A stretch of DNA of 64,000 bases from Gloeocapsopsis dulcis (GTDB lineage: Bacteria > Cyanobacteriota > Cyanobacteriia > Cyanobacteriales > Chroococcidiopsidaceae), in the NCBI RefSeq assembly GCF_032163395.1, contig NZ_CP119968.1:233501-297500 (forward strand), in the 5' to 3' direction. Shown piece by piece: positions 45,456 to 54,416 of the stretch; position 1 is the stretch's first letter, and every line of letters begins with the position of its first letter. The notes beneath the pieces are model-generated. The model was not told where the DNA came from, searched no databases, and saw only the letters and a list, made by a program, of their open reading frames with translations. The translations under genes were made by a program, and so were the position numbers.

Positions 45456-45545
45456 TTACAGTCCGTTACGACCCCAAACTACCATTGCAATTGACCATGT
45501 GAAGGCAACCAGCAGCGTAACCCAACCGAGCGTCAGAATTTCCAT
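45456..45545 (-). CDS. petN: Cytochrome b6f complex subunit 8 (PetN)
   Basis: ATG 45545 gives 29 residues, MEILTLGWVTLLVAFTWSIA then MVVWGRNGL, a single membrane helix of the b6f complex that stabilises the dimer in photosynthetic electron transport. The sequence is the standard cyanobacterial PetN. The gene is too short for usual ORF calling. Confidence 0.95.
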   Translation of the reverse strand: MEILTLGWVTLLVAFTWSIAMVVWGRNGL

Positions 45546-45685
45546 AGCCGTGTGTGTAAGCATTTTGTAAAACAATCTTAAAATTTATCATACTGCAAGA
45601 TCAGCACTAGAAGAGAAACCATTATGCAAATAGAAACCTATCAAGATAGGTTTCGTTTATGTAGCTGCGATTTCAATCGCTCAGC

Positions 45686-46357
45686 CTACGATAAGTTAAA
45701 TTCAACAAAATCAGGTTGACCATACATCATTTGGCGATCAACTGCGGAGAGAATTTTATTGTTTGCTTTTTCAGAATTGAGACAGCGACAGACAAGTTGG
45801 GCAACATCAGCGCGGTGAATTGTGCCTGCAATGCGCGGATCTTCGGTAAGAACACCATTACCTGTTGCGGGTTCTGATTTCAAACCACCTGGGCGAATGA
45901 TCGTGTAAGTAAGTCCACTGTTAATCAGATGCTGTTCGGCTTTTTCCTTTTCGGCTAATACAGAACCTAATGTCGCCAATGCTTGGGGTGGTAAAGCTTG
46001 CACACTATCACCGCTACCAATTGAGGAAACCAAAATAAATTTTTGGACTCCAGCTTTGACTGCTGCATCAATCAGATTTTTGTTACCTAGGTAATCAGCG
46101 CGATCGCCGTCTTTGGGTAAACCGCCAATTGTACTGATAACGGCTGCGATTCCTTCTAACATTGCGTTTTCTACATCACTGACACGTAAGGCGTCGCCTA
46201 AAACAACCTCAATGCCCAGTGCTTCTAAATCCGCACGAGTCGCCTCGCTGCGCAGTAAAGCTTTTACCTTTAGCTGTTGTTGTGTCAAGCAGTGCACAAT
46301 TTCTCGACCGACGCCACGGCTAGCTCCCGCAAGAAAAATGTAGGATGGATTTGTCAT
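45686..46357 (-). CDS. Atypical short-chain dehydrogenase (NmrA/NAD(P)-binding)
   Basis: A 223-residue Rossmann protein. The dinucleotide loop is IFLAGASRGVGREIV, followed by LLRSEATRADLEALG, the NAG-like AAVISTIGG, FILVSSIGSGDS and YTIIRPGGL. The canonical SDR YxxxK is not evident, which fits the atypical SDR5/NmrA group (NAD(P)-sensing or flavin/biliverdin-reductase-B-like). The function is open. It is divergent from the membrane protein at 46403. Confidence 0.8.
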   Translation of the reverse strand: MTNPSYIFLAGASRGVGREIVHCLTQQQLKVKALLRSEATRADLEALGIEVVLGDALRVSDVENAMLEGIAAVISTIGGLPKDGDRADYLGNKNLIDAAVKAGVQKFILVSSIGSGDSVQALPPQALATLGSVLAEKEKAEQHLINSGLTYTIIRPGGLKSEPATGNGVLTEDPRIAGTIHRADVAQLVCRCLNSEKANNKILSAVDRQMMYGQPDFVEFNLS

Positions 46358-46402
46358 GCTGTGTTAGTCCTCACTCTAAACTAGTGGGAAAACCTCCCAA
46401 TT

Positions 46403-47065
46403 ATGAGTAGAAAAATTGTTTTGTGGGTGCTTTGGGCAGCATTTATTGTCTATGTGCTGTTTTTTGCACCACCGTTGCATCTACAAGAAACCTTGACACT
46501 GTTAATCAACATTCTGACGTTGCAGTGGACAAAGGTGAATCCAGTCATTTTATCGTTGTTTTCGCTAATTGGTGTTTGGATATTCATTTACAGTTGTCTT
46601 TTATTTATTGATGGCAGAATGCAGAAGATTCCGTTTTGGGCTTTTGCACTCGCGTCACTTGGTACAGGTGTCATCGGATTAATCCCTTACTTAGCACTAC
46701 GCGAGGCGAATCAAGAATTTACTGGTGCTAAAGATCCGTTGTTAAAGTTGCTAGACTCGCGCAGTACTGGTGTGATATTGACGGTATTTACGATTGGTTT
46801 AGTGGCTTTTGGGTTATTGGCTGGCGATTGGGGTGATTTTGTGCAGCAATTCTTAAGCGATCGCTTTATTCATGGTATGAGTCTTGCGTTTTGTGTGTTT
46901 GCTGTTTTGTTTCCTACCGTACTTGGTGACGATCTGGCGCGTCGCGGTTATTCTAGCGATTCACAGCTTTTCTGGATATTTGCGCTTGTCCCTTTATTTG
47001 GTCCCCTTGCGTACCTTTGCTGGCGTCCGCCTTTACAGCCCTTTGGGCAGAGTTTTGAGTTTTGA
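46403..47065 (+). CDS. Conserved multi-helix membrane protein
   Basis: A 220-residue protein with about six helices, starting IVLWVLWAAFIVYVLFFAPP and including a conserved-looking GLIPYLALREANQEF loop and FALVPLFGPLAYLCWRPPL near the end. Homologues appear in cyanobacteria and plastid-bearing plants as far as I recall, without a defined role. The last codons (SFEF and stop) lie inside the AT-rich dispersed repeat, so the C-terminus was set by the repeat. Confidence 0.65.
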   Translation: MSRKIVLWVLWAAFIVYVLFFAPPLHLQETLTLLINILTLQWTKVNPVILSLFSLIGVWIFIYSCLLFIDGRMQKIPFWAFALASLGTGVIGLIPYLALREANQEFTGAKDPLLKLLDSRSTGVILTVFTIGLVAFGLLAGDWGDFVQQFLSDRFIHGMSLAFCVFAVLFPTVLGDDLARRGYSSDSQLFWIFALVPLFGPLAYLCWRPPLQPFGQSFEF

Positions 47066-47100
47066 GTTTTGAATTAAAGAAAATAACTCAAAATTCAATT
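47051..47100. repeat. Dispersed AT-rich inverted repeat, copy 2
   Basis: GAGTTTTGAGTTTTGAATT, then AAAGAAAATA, then ACTCAAAATTCAATT. The left arm provides the stop codon of the preceding membrane-protein gene. The central GAATTAAAGAAAATAACTCA is nearly the same in copy 4. Confidence 0.7.
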
Positions 47101-47106
47101 TTTTTT

Positions 47107-47120
47107 AGTACTTGTGTACT
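47107..47120 (+). promoter_or_regulatory. LexA-box-like palindrome
   Basis: AGTACTTGTGTACT fits the cyanobacterial LexA consensus RGTACNNNDGTWCB known from Anabaena, at every position. It lies 34 bases before the ATG of the next gene, so LexA could block its promoter. The palindrome extends by one base on each side (T...A). Confidence 0.5.
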
Positions 47121-47154
47121 ATTGAAATAGAAGTCAGGGAGAACATCACGAGTT

Positions 47155-47538
47155 ATGGCAATTGCAGATTTACGCAAAAGCGACATGATGGCGCATCTAC
47201 TTGATGCTTTAGATGCAGGTAAAGATATTGGTCATTACGGTAGATTAGTGTTTGCGATGGTAGCGCGGCACTTTTTAAGTGAAAAAGAGTTAATCGAACA
47301 CCTACAAAAAGATCGCGATTTTAGTGAAGAAGAGGCGCGATCGCTTTATCAACAAGTCCAAGGCAAAGACTATAATCCCCCACGCCGCGAACGAGTATTG
47401 GAATGGCAACAACAGCAAGATTTTCCTATTTGCCCCAATCCTGACGATCCTGATGCTTGTAATGTTTACAAAGATTTGCAGTTTCCTGAGGAAATTTATG
47501 AGCAAATCTCAGAGTACCACGAACAAAAGGGGAGTTAA
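47155..47538 (+). CDS. Conserved hypothetical protein, possibly SOS-controlled
   Basis: A 127-residue soluble protein. The N-terminal ~75 residues are helical (LLDALDAGKDIGHYGRLVFA, ARHFLSEKELIEHLQKD) and resemble a small helical-bundle fold; the C-terminal part has CPNPDDPDACNVY with two cysteines seven residues apart. I do not recognise a named domain. The LexA-like site directly upstream hints at DNA-damage control. The ABC exporter gene follows by 47 bases. Confidence 0.65.
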   Translation: MAIADLRKSDMMAHLLDALDAGKDIGHYGRLVFAMVARHFLSEKELIEHLQKDRDFSEEEARSLYQQVQGKDYNPPRRERVLEWQQQQDFPICPNPDDPDACNVYKDLQFPEEIYEQISEYHEQKGS

Positions 47539-47585
47539 GTAGCTAAGGTTAGTAAAAAGAGTGGGTTTCCCGCATGGGATCGTAG

Positions 47586-49424
47586 ATGAAAAGTTATCAG
47601 CAGGGAATCGCACGCCCATTGCAGCAAAGCTTGCGACAAATCTTAGCAGTATTTCGTTATAGTAGACGGGCTATCGAACTTGTATGGACGACTAGCCATG
47701 TCCTGACATTGGTTCTTGCTATATTTACATTGACCGCAGGTTTACTTCCTGGGGCGATCGCCTACATTGGTAAACTAATTGTTGATGCGGTGGTAGCAGC
47801 CTCGCAATCAGGATTAGAAAGTAATCGGGCGATCGCATTAGGCTATTTAACACTAGAAGCCATACTAGTCGCCTTACTTGCAGGTAGTCAACGGGGATTG
47901 AGTATCTGTCAATCACTATTACGGGTGTTACTAGGGCAGCGAGTTAATGTCTTAATTTTAGAAAAGGCTTTAACCCTCGATCTTACTCATTTTGAAGATT
48001 CCGAATTTTACGATAAGATGACGCGGGCGCGGCGTGAAGCATCAAGTCGTCCGTTGTCGCTTGTCAGCCGTACTTTTGGTATCGTTCAGGATAGTCTTTC
48101 ACTCGTTACCTACGGTGGTTTGCTGCTGCAATTTTCGTTGTGGGCATTGTTAGCCTTAGTTTTAACTGCAATCCCTGCATTCGTTGCTGAAACAAAATTT
48201 GCGGGAGAAGCATTTCGTTTATTTCGCTGGCGCGCACCAGAAACGCGAGAACAGCACTATCTAGAAACATTAATCGCACGTGAAGATTTTGCGATGGAAG
48301 TGCAGCTGTATCAACTTGGACCAATGTTGCTACAACGCTACCACAATATTTTTAATCGCTTATACCGTGAAGATCGCAATTTAACCTTACGCCGAGGTGT
48401 GTGGGGTTATGCATTGAGTTTACTGAGTAGTGCGGCATTTTATGCGGCGTATGCTTGGATTGTTGTAGAAGCGATCGCCGGACGCATTTCACTTGGTGAT
48501 ATGACGATGTATCTCGTTGTATTTCGCCAAGGACAAACAACGTTTTCTTCTGCACTCAGTTCGCTAGGGGGAATGTACGAAGATCAGTTGTATCTGTCTA
48601 ATCTCTATGAGTTTCTCGAACAAGACATTCCCCAGCCACGCGGTAACGCTACTAAAGGAATCACACCACAAGATGGTATTCGTTTTGAGAATGTGACTTT
48701 TACCTATCCAGGAAGCCTGCAACCTGCTGTGAAAAACTTGTCATTGCATCTCAAACCAGGTGAGAAGCTTGCGATCGTGGGTGAAAATGGTTCTGGAAAA
48801 ACGACTTTAATTAAGTTATTAACGCGCCTTTACTCTCCAGATTCAGGACGAATTCTGCTTGATGGCTTAGATTTACAACAATGGGAGATTGAGGTATTGC
48901 ATCGACGGATTGGAGTGATTTTCCAAAATTTTGTCCGCTATCAATTCACTGTTGGTGAGAACATTGGTGTCGGAGATGTTCAACACTTGGTTGAAGAACC
49001 ACACTGGCATACTGCTGCAGAAAAGGGTATGGCACAACCTTTTATCGAGCAAATGGCTGATAAATTTTACACGCAGTTAGGACGTTGGTTTAAAGGTGGT
49101 CAAGAACTCTCTGGCGGACAATGGCAAAAAATTGCACTTTCGCGGGCTTTTATGCGGACACAAGCAGATATTCTTGTTTTGGATGAACCCACCGCAGCGA
49201 TGGACGCGGAAGCTGAAGTGTTAATCTTTCAACGATTTCGCACTCTTAGCAAAGATAAAATGGCGATTTTAATTTCGCACCGCTTTTCTACTGTCCGCAT
49301 GGCAGATAAGATTGTTGTTCTCTCAGGTGGAGAATTAATTGAACAAGGAACTCATGAGGAATTACTTCAAGCTGAGGGACGCTACGCCCGACTTTTCTCG
49401 CTACAAGCTGCAGGATATCGATAA
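47586..49424 (+). CDS. ABC transporter, fused permease and ATPase (exporter type)
   Basis: A 612-residue half-transporter: ~330 residues of six-helix membrane domain, then an ATPase with GENGSGKTTLIKLL (Walker A), VIFQNFVRYQFTVGENI (Q-loop), LSGGQWQKIALSRAF (signature), ILVLDEPTAAMD (Walker B) and ILISHRFSTV (H-loop). It should work as a homodimer or with a partner. The substrate is unknown; the sequence is close in style to lipid or peptide exporters of the MsbA/HlyB class without a peptidase domain. Confidence 0.88.
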   Translation: MKSYQQGIARPLQQSLRQILAVFRYSRRAIELVWTTSHVLTLVLAIFTLTAGLLPGAIAYIGKLIVDAVVAASQSGLESNRAIALGYLTLEAILVALLAGSQRGLSICQSLLRVLLGQRVNVLILEKALTLDLTHFEDSEFYDKMTRARREASSRPLSLVSRTFGIVQDSLSLVTYGGLLLQFSLWALLALVLTAIPAFVAETKFAGEAFRLFRWRAPETREQHYLETLIAREDFAMEVQLYQLGPMLLQRYHNIFNRLYREDRNLTLRRGVWGYALSLLSSAAFYAAYAWIVVEAIAGRISLGDMTMYLVVFRQGQTTFSSALSSLGGMYEDQLYLSNLYEFLEQDIPQPRGNATKGITPQDGIRFENVTFTYPGSLQPAVKNLSLHLKPGEKLAIVGENGSGKTTLIKLLTRLYSPDSGRILLDGLDLQQWEIEVLHRRIGVIFQNFVRYQFTVGENIGVGDVQHLVEEPHWHTAAEKGMAQPFIEQMADKFYTQLGRWFKGGQELSGGQWQKIALSRAFMRTQADILVLDEPTAAMDAEAEVLIFQRFRTLSKDKMAILISHRFSTVRMADKIVVLSGGELIEQGTHEELLQAEGRYARLFSLQAAGYR

Positions 49425-49470
49425 GGGAGTTATGAGTCGTGAAGTGCTGAGCTTAAGAGAGTGGTGAAGT

Positions 49471-49524
49471 GTTGAGTGTTGAATTAAAAGAATTTTCTTA
49501 ACTCAAAACTCAAAATTCAAAACT
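49471..49524. repeat. Dispersed AT-rich inverted repeat, copy 3
   Basis: GTTGAGTGTTGAATT, then AAAAGAATTTTCTT, then AACTCAAAACTCAAAATTC. It lies between the ABC exporter and the small gene at 49620. Confidence 0.7.
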
Positions 49525-49619
49525 ATTTAGTCGTTCATCCAAAAGTAAAGAATTTCTAAGAAGACTGACATCTTGATGATATTGAGGTCAAAATCAAGGA
49601 CAAGTATTTTGATGTTGCC

Positions 49620-49826
49620 ATGATGGTCAATCCTGCGCAAAACTCGAATCAATCAGCGGAAGTGCTGCTAACGGCGGCGGAACAAGATCTTATTGAGCAA
49701 ATTCAATCTGAGTTAATATCGTTGACTCGTGTTACTCCCGATGAAACGATTGATTGGCAACAATTTCCTTTTGGGACTAACTGGAATAGTACTTGGGAAG
49801 GAGAAATTTACCGTAATCTTTGGTAG
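49620..49826 (+). CDS. Small hypothetical protein
   Basis: A 68-residue acidic protein (ATG 49620 or 49623) with a helical middle (LLTAAEQDLIEQIQSELISL) and an aromatic end (WQQFPFGTNWNSTWEGEI). No domain recognised. It is 56 bases before tlyA on the same strand. The regular composition and in-frame context make it likely real. Confidence 0.5.
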   Translation: MMVNPAQNSNQSAEVLLTAAEQDLIEQIQSELISLTRVTPDETIDWQQFPFGTNWNSTWEGEIYRNLW

Positions 49827-49882
49827 CAGTCTGCAAGCATTAGAATAGACAAGCTTATGTGTAATTGCTCTATCATTTTGTC

Positions 49883-50701
49883 TTGGCTAAACAACGACTT
49901 GATACACTACTTGTAGATTTAGAACTTTGTTCTTCTAGGCAGCAAGCGCAACGTTTGATTCGCGCTGGTGAAGTTTTTGTCAATCAACAAATTATTGATA
50001 AACCTGGGACTGAGGTTGAAACAACATTACCAATTCATATCAAGGCGCGATCGCCTTATGTTTCAAGGGGCGGAGAAAAGCTGGCGAAAGCCTTAACTGA
50101 ATTTGATATTTCGGTGACTGGGCGTGTTTGCATCGATGGTGGAATATCCACTGGTGGTTTTACCGATTGTCTTTTGCAAGCTGGCGCCAAACGGGTTTAC
50201 GGTGTTGACGTAGGCTACGGACAAGTAGCCTGGGGTTTACGCAACGATCCGCGTGTCATTTTAAAAGAACGAACAAATTTACGTTATCTGCAACCAGAGC
50301 AACTATATAAAGAAGGTGACGCTGCGGCTGATTTTGCGGTAGTTGATGTATCATTCATTTCTTTAACTAAAATCCTACCTGCTTTGGGGCAATTGCTACA
50401 ACCCCCGCGTGAGGCAGTTTTACTCGTTAAACCACAATTTGAAGTAGGGCGATCGCATGTTGGCAAAAAAGGCGTGGTACGCGATCCAAAAGCGCAAGCT
50501 GAGGCAATTTTTCAGGTGTTACAAGTTGCACAACAACTAAATTGGCAATATCGTGGCTTAACCGCCTCTCCGTTGCTTGGTCCTGCTGGGAATATTGAAT
50601 ACTTATTATGGTTAGGAGTCAATAGTCACAATGATACACCTGATTTTTCCCTAATTATTCAGTTTACCCAGACAATACACGAGCAGTTGATGAGTCGATA
50701 G
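49883..50701 (+). CDS. tlyA: TlyA family rRNA 2'-O-methyltransferase
   Basis: About 272 residues. An S4 RNA-binding domain (KQRLDTLLVDLELCSSRQQA, RAGEVFVNQ) is followed by an FtsJ-like methyltransferase fold: YVSRGGEKLAKAL, CIDGGISTGGFTDCLLQAGA and the KDKE-type residues. TlyA enzymes methylate rRNA ribose at the subunit interface. The family start is MAKQRLD, which corresponds to TTG 49883; another TTG at 49865 is in frame. In the SAM-binding loop the common DxGxSTGGF is present. Confidence 0.88.
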   Translation: MAKQRLDTLLVDLELCSSRQQAQRLIRAGEVFVNQQIIDKPGTEVETTLPIHIKARSPYVSRGGEKLAKALTEFDISVTGRVCIDGGISTGGFTDCLLQAGAKRVYGVDVGYGQVAWGLRNDPRVILKERTNLRYLQPEQLYKEGDAAADFAVVDVSFISLTKILPALGQLLQPPREAVLLVKPQFEVGRSHVGKKGVVRDPKAQAEAIFQVLQVAQQLNWQYRGLTASPLLGPAGNIEYLLWLGVNSHNDTPDFSLIIQFTQTIHEQLMSR

Positions 50702-51209
50702 CTTTGGTTCTGCAGTACTATCGCAGGGGTCAGATATAATGTCCTAACCATATTGACTATTGCTATATAGATTAAGTTTTGTTGCATTTAACTGAAATTA
50801 GCTCACTAAATGACCAACTTTTTTCAGTCTTTTTTCTAATTTTTTCATGATTTCAGCAGACATTTCAGCTAGTGGTTAATTCTTTATCTACAAAGTACCA
50901 ATCTATCTGTGAGCTTTGTATAGAATCTGTAGTCTTTCACCACAAAAGTGTTCACCTTAAACATTTTTGCAAGCTCAAATTTGAATATTCATCAAACTGA
51001 ATTGTTGCAAAAAAAAACTGAAACGTTGCAAGTATCAGTAAAGTATAGTAGTACTTTTGGTATTGCTATTCTCATCACTTATTATCGTGATTAGTTTTTG
51101 TTTTTTGGTATAAGCTATTGGCTACTTTGTTGATAAAATTCAGTATTTTTCTTTAAGCAGTCTTATTTTAATTAAGTTATTAATTGGAACAGCGATAGTA
51201 GTACGAACA
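50702..51209. other. 508-base intergenic region, AT-rich, no gene seen
   Basis: No ORF, tRNA or strong hairpin is visible. Several T-runs (about 50819-50845 and 51080-51110) and short direct repeats give it a promoter-like character. A non-coding RNA is possible but nothing supports one directly. Confidence 0.4.
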
Positions 51210-51983
51210 ATGGAAGTCATCAGAATCTCAGCACTTTATGATAATTACATCTTTTTACTGCATGAACCCATGCAAAATATAGCTGCGGTTATTGATCCAG
51301 CAGAAGCTGAGCCAGTGTTACAGCAACTAGAACAGCTGGGGGCAGAGTTAGTGACAATTTTTAATACGCATCACCATAACGATCATGTGGGTGGTAATCG
51401 TAAGTTAATGCAGCATTTTGGAAATGTCACAGTATATGGTGGTGAGAAAGATCGCGGGAGAATACCAGGACAGCAAGTTTTCTTAAAAGAAGGCGATCGC
51501 GTTCACTTTGGCGATCGCGCTGCTGAAGTCATTTTTGTTCCAGGACATACTCGCGGACACATTGCTTACTACTTCCCGCCAGAAACACTAGGTGCACTCG
51601 GAGATTTGTTCTGTGGCGATACATTATTTGTTGGGGGTTGCGGTCGTTTATTTGAAGGTACCCCAGCCCAGATGCTGGATTCTTTGACCAAATTGAGAGC
51701 TTTACCGGATAATACGCGAGTGTGGTGCGCCCACGAATATACTTTAAAGAACTTGCAATTTGCGCTGACGGTGGATGGTGGTAACCCCGAGTTACAAGCT
51801 CGTTTTGCTACTGTTAAAGCAGCACGCGATCGTTTTGAAGCTACGGTACCTTCGATGTTGAGTATCGAAAAACGTACTAATCCTTTTCTACGTTGGCATC
51901 AACCAGAATTACAGTTGGCAGTCCAAAGTAACGATCCATTGCAAACTTTTGCACAGTTACGCAGCATGAAAGACCAGTTTTAA
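51210..51983 (+). CDS. gloB: Hydroxyacylglutathione hydrolase (glyoxalase II)
   Basis: A 257-residue metallo-beta-lactamase-fold thioesterase that splits S-lactoylglutathione in methylglyoxal detoxification. The metal motif is complete: [12 protein letters not shown], then [27 protein letters not shown] and [13 protein letters not shown]. The C-terminal substrate-binding part ends in [12 protein letters not shown]. Length is typical. Confidence 0.92.
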   Translation: MEVIRISALYDNYIFLLHEPMQNIAAVIDPAEAEPVLQQLEQLGAELVTIFNTHHHNDHVGGNRKLMQHFGNVTVYGGEKDRGRIPGQQVFLKEGDRVHFGDRAAEVIFVPGHTRGHIAYYFPPETLGALGDLFCGDTLFVGGCGRLFEGTPAQMLDSLTKLRALPDNTRVWCAHEYTLKNLQFALTVDGGNPELQARFATVKAARDRFEATVPSMLSIEKRTNPFLRWHQPELQLAVQSNDPLQTFAQLRSMKDQF

Positions 51984-52198
51984 CTTCCAGCAGTTTTTTT
52001 GAATAAATCACAGCATCAACAAGATTGCTGTAAGTTAACCGTACGCAGTATGATAAATAGTTGCGATTGCTTGCTGAATTTCGTTACGATTATAGATTCT
52101 GACTCATTTTATATCTAAACAGAAGAAGGCTAACTCAAGTAGTTTCATCCTTCTACGGTAAAGACACCACCGCAATTGACTTACTTACAGGAAAGATC

Positions 52199-52657
52199 AT
52201 GGCAAAACGCGTGCAATTAGTTCTCAATCAGGATATTAGTAAGTTAGGAAGATCTGGAGACTTAGTTGAAGTAGCACCAGGCTACGCTCGCAATTATTTG
52301 GTTCCCCAAAATCTAGCAGTGCCAGCAACCCCAGGGATTCTCAAACAAGTTGAGCGCAGACGTGAAAAAGAACGTCAACGTCAAGAAGAATTAAAGCAAC
52401 AAGCTTTAGCCCAAAAAGCAGCATTAGAGAACGTTGGGCAATTGACTATTGCTAAACAAGTTGGTGAAAAAGACGCCATCTTTGGTACTGTAACTGCTCC
52501 CGAAGTTGCGGCTTTAGTTCAAGAAGCAATTGGTCAAGAGGTAGATCGGCGCGGGATTACCTTACCTGACATTAGTCAAACAGGAACTTACACTGCTGAA
52601 ATTAAGCTGCATCCAGAGGTGACAGCAGAAGTCCAAATTCAGGTCGTACCAGAATAA
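52199..52657 (+). CDS. rplI: 50S ribosomal protein L9
   Basis: A 152-residue L9 with the N-terminal domain ([33 protein letters not shown]), the long connecting helix rich in Arg/Glu/Gln, and the C-terminal domain ending [29 protein letters not shown] before the ATG serves as ribosome site. dnaB follows, as in many bacteria. Confidence 0.95.
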   Translation: MAKRVQLVLNQDISKLGRSGDLVEVAPGYARNYLVPQNLAVPATPGILKQVERRREKERQRQEELKQQALAQKAALENVGQLTIAKQVGEKDAIFGTVTAPEVAALVQEAIGQEVDRRGITLPDISQTGTYTAEIKLHPEVTAEVQIQVVPE

Positions 52658-52712
52658 GAATGTAGCATGAATCACAGATGCCCTCCGACTTAAAGTCGAG
52701 GCTACGTAAGCA

Positions 52713-52786
52713 AGTTTTGAATTTTGAGTTTTGAGTTTTGAATTGAAGAAAATAACTCATAACTCAACACTCAGAACTCATAACTC
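52713..52786. repeat. Dispersed AT-rich inverted repeat, copy 4
   Basis: TTTTGAATTTTGAGTTTTG continuing, then GAATTGAAGAAAATAACTC, then four ACTCA-type units. It separates rplI from dnaB. A short palindrome CGACTT-A-AAGTCG lies just before it (about 52686-52698). Confidence 0.7.
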
Positions 52787-52934
52787 TGAATTGGTGGACT
52801 TTGTTTGTATAGCAGCAAATTCATTCGCACTCGCATTAATACGAGAGGTCTAATCATAGGAAAAGGAAAGATAGATAATAGATATAGTATCTAATTCTTT
52901 TTACCTTCCTAGCGTTTATCCTCCGCTTTTCTCT

Positions 52935-54290
52935 ATGACTCAACAACTGAGTTTTCAAGATAATATAGGCAGCTTACCTCCCCAGAATGTTGATGCAGAA
53001 GAAGCCATTTTGGGGGGTATTTTGCTCGATCCTGAAGCAATTAGCCGTGTGAGCGATCGCCTTATTAAAGAAGCTTTTTACATCAGCGCCCACAGGGAAA
53101 TTTACGAAGCCGCCCTAAAACTCCACAATCAAGGGAAGCCAACAGATCTTTTAAGCGTCTCTGCATGGTTAGCCGATCGCGATCTCCTGGCACGCATTGG
53201 TGGCAGAAGTAAACTCACCCAACTTATAGATCGCACTGTATCAGCAGTCAATATTGACGTACTAGCAATGCTGGTAATGGATAAATACCTGCGGCGCAAA
53301 TTGATTGAATCGGGTAATGAAATTGTACAGCTAGGCTATCAAACCGATATTGAGTTAGCAACAGTTTTAGACCGTGCCGAGCAAAAAGTTTTTAGTATCA
53401 CGCAAGAACGTCCGCAACAAGGTCTTGTCTCAATTTCAGATACGCTGATTGATACTTTTCAGGAACTTGAAAGTCGCGATCAAGGACAAACACTACCAGG
53501 AATATTGTGCGATTTTTACGATCTAGACGCGCTTACAGGTGGTTTTCAGCGCTCTGATTTAGTCATCCTTGCCGGACGCCCAGCAATGGGAAAAACTGCT
53601 CTAGCGTTAAATATTGCTAAGAATATTGCTGCTCGTTACGAACAATCCGTTGCGGTTTTTAGCTTAGAAATGTCTAAAGAGCAATTAGTACAAAGACTCT
53701 TAGCTAGTGAAGCGGGAATTGAGAGTCATCGGATGCGGGCGGGACGTATTAGCCAAAACGAGTGGGAACAATTGAGCCGCGCGTTTGGGAGTTTATCGGA
53801 ATTACCAATTTATATTGACGACACCGCCAATATGACGGTGATGGAAATGCGATCGCAAGCGCGACGACTACAAGCCGAAAAGGGAACAGAGTTAGCGCTC
53901 ATTTTAATCGATTACTTACAGCTCATGGAAGGCAGTAGCAGCGACAACCGCGTTCAAGAATTATCGCGAATTACGCGATCGCTTAAAGGTTTGGCAAGAG
54001 AATTGAAAGTTCCGATCATTGCTTTGTCTCAGTTGAGTCGTCAAGTCGAAGCGCGGACGAATAAACGACCTCTACTATCCGATTTACGCGAATCAGGTTC
54101 GCTAGAGCAAGATTCAGATTTAGTCTTAATGATTTATCGCGATGATTATTACAATAACGATACTCCCGATCGCGGTATCGCCGAAATTATTGCAGCGAAG
54201 CACCGTAATGGTCCTACAGGGACTGTAAAGCTCTTATTCGATCCTCAGTTTACTAAGTTCAAGAATTTAGCCAAGCCTCCTAGTTACTAA
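52935..54290 (+). CDS. dnaB: Replicative DNA helicase
   Basis: A 451-residue DnaB. The N-terminal DnaG-binding domain begins PPQNVDAEEAILGGILLDPE. The RecA-like motor has Walker A AGRPAMGKTALALNIA, VFSLEMSKEQLVQRL, Walker B LILIDYLQLM, the arginine-finger region DLRESGSLEQDSDLVL and IAAKHRNGPTG. Many cyanobacterial DnaB genes carry an intein; none is present here, as the P-loop and C-terminal motifs are uninterrupted. Confidence 0.96.
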   Translation: MTQQLSFQDNIGSLPPQNVDAEEAILGGILLDPEAISRVSDRLIKEAFYISAHREIYEAALKLHNQGKPTDLLSVSAWLADRDLLARIGGRSKLTQLIDRTVSAVNIDVLAMLVMDKYLRRKLIESGNEIVQLGYQTDIELATVLDRAEQKVFSITQERPQQGLVSISDTLIDTFQELESRDQGQTLPGILCDFYDLDALTGGFQRSDLVILAGRPAMGKTALALNIAKNIAARYEQSVAVFSLEMSKEQLVQRLLASEAGIESHRMRAGRISQNEWEQLSRAFGSLSELPIYIDDTANMTVMEMRSQARRLQAEKGTELALILIDYLQLMEGSSSDNRVQELSRITRSLKGLARELKVPIIALSQLSRQVEARTNKRPLLSDLRESGSLEQDSDLVLMIYRDDYYNNDTPDRGIAEIIAAKHRNGPTGTVKLLFDPQFTKFKNLAKPPSY

Positions 54291-54334
54291 AACTTACTTC
54301 AAATCGCCTTTTTGAGTTAGTTTATTGCTAATTA

Positions 54335-54363
54335 TTGACAAAAATTTCCCATAACTATAGAAT
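54335..54363 (+). promoter_or_regulatory. Sigma-70-type promoter of the iron-transport gene set
   Basis: TTGACA (54335-54340) and TAGAAT (54358-54363) are separated by exactly 17 bases, close to the ideal housekeeping promoter. Transcription would begin near 54370, 47 bases before the multicopper oxidase ATG. I see no full Fur box overlapping it. Confidence 0.65.
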
Positions 54364-54416
54364 ATTTATTTAGAAAAACTTGCAATAATTTTCTTCTTAC
54401 CAACATTGGCGATGAT

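Noticed and set aside
45207-52786. CRISPR array from the repeated ACTCAAAACTCAAAATTC units
   Set aside because: Units are about 7-10 bases, contiguous, without regular spacers, and no cas genes are nearby.
52935-54290. Intein in DnaB
   Set aside because: Motor motifs are contiguous and the length of 451 residues is that of an intein-free protein.
54291-54416. Fur box in the iron-gene promoter
   Set aside because: Only loosely AT-rich stretches such as GCAATAATTTTC are present; no acceptable match to the 19-bp consensus.
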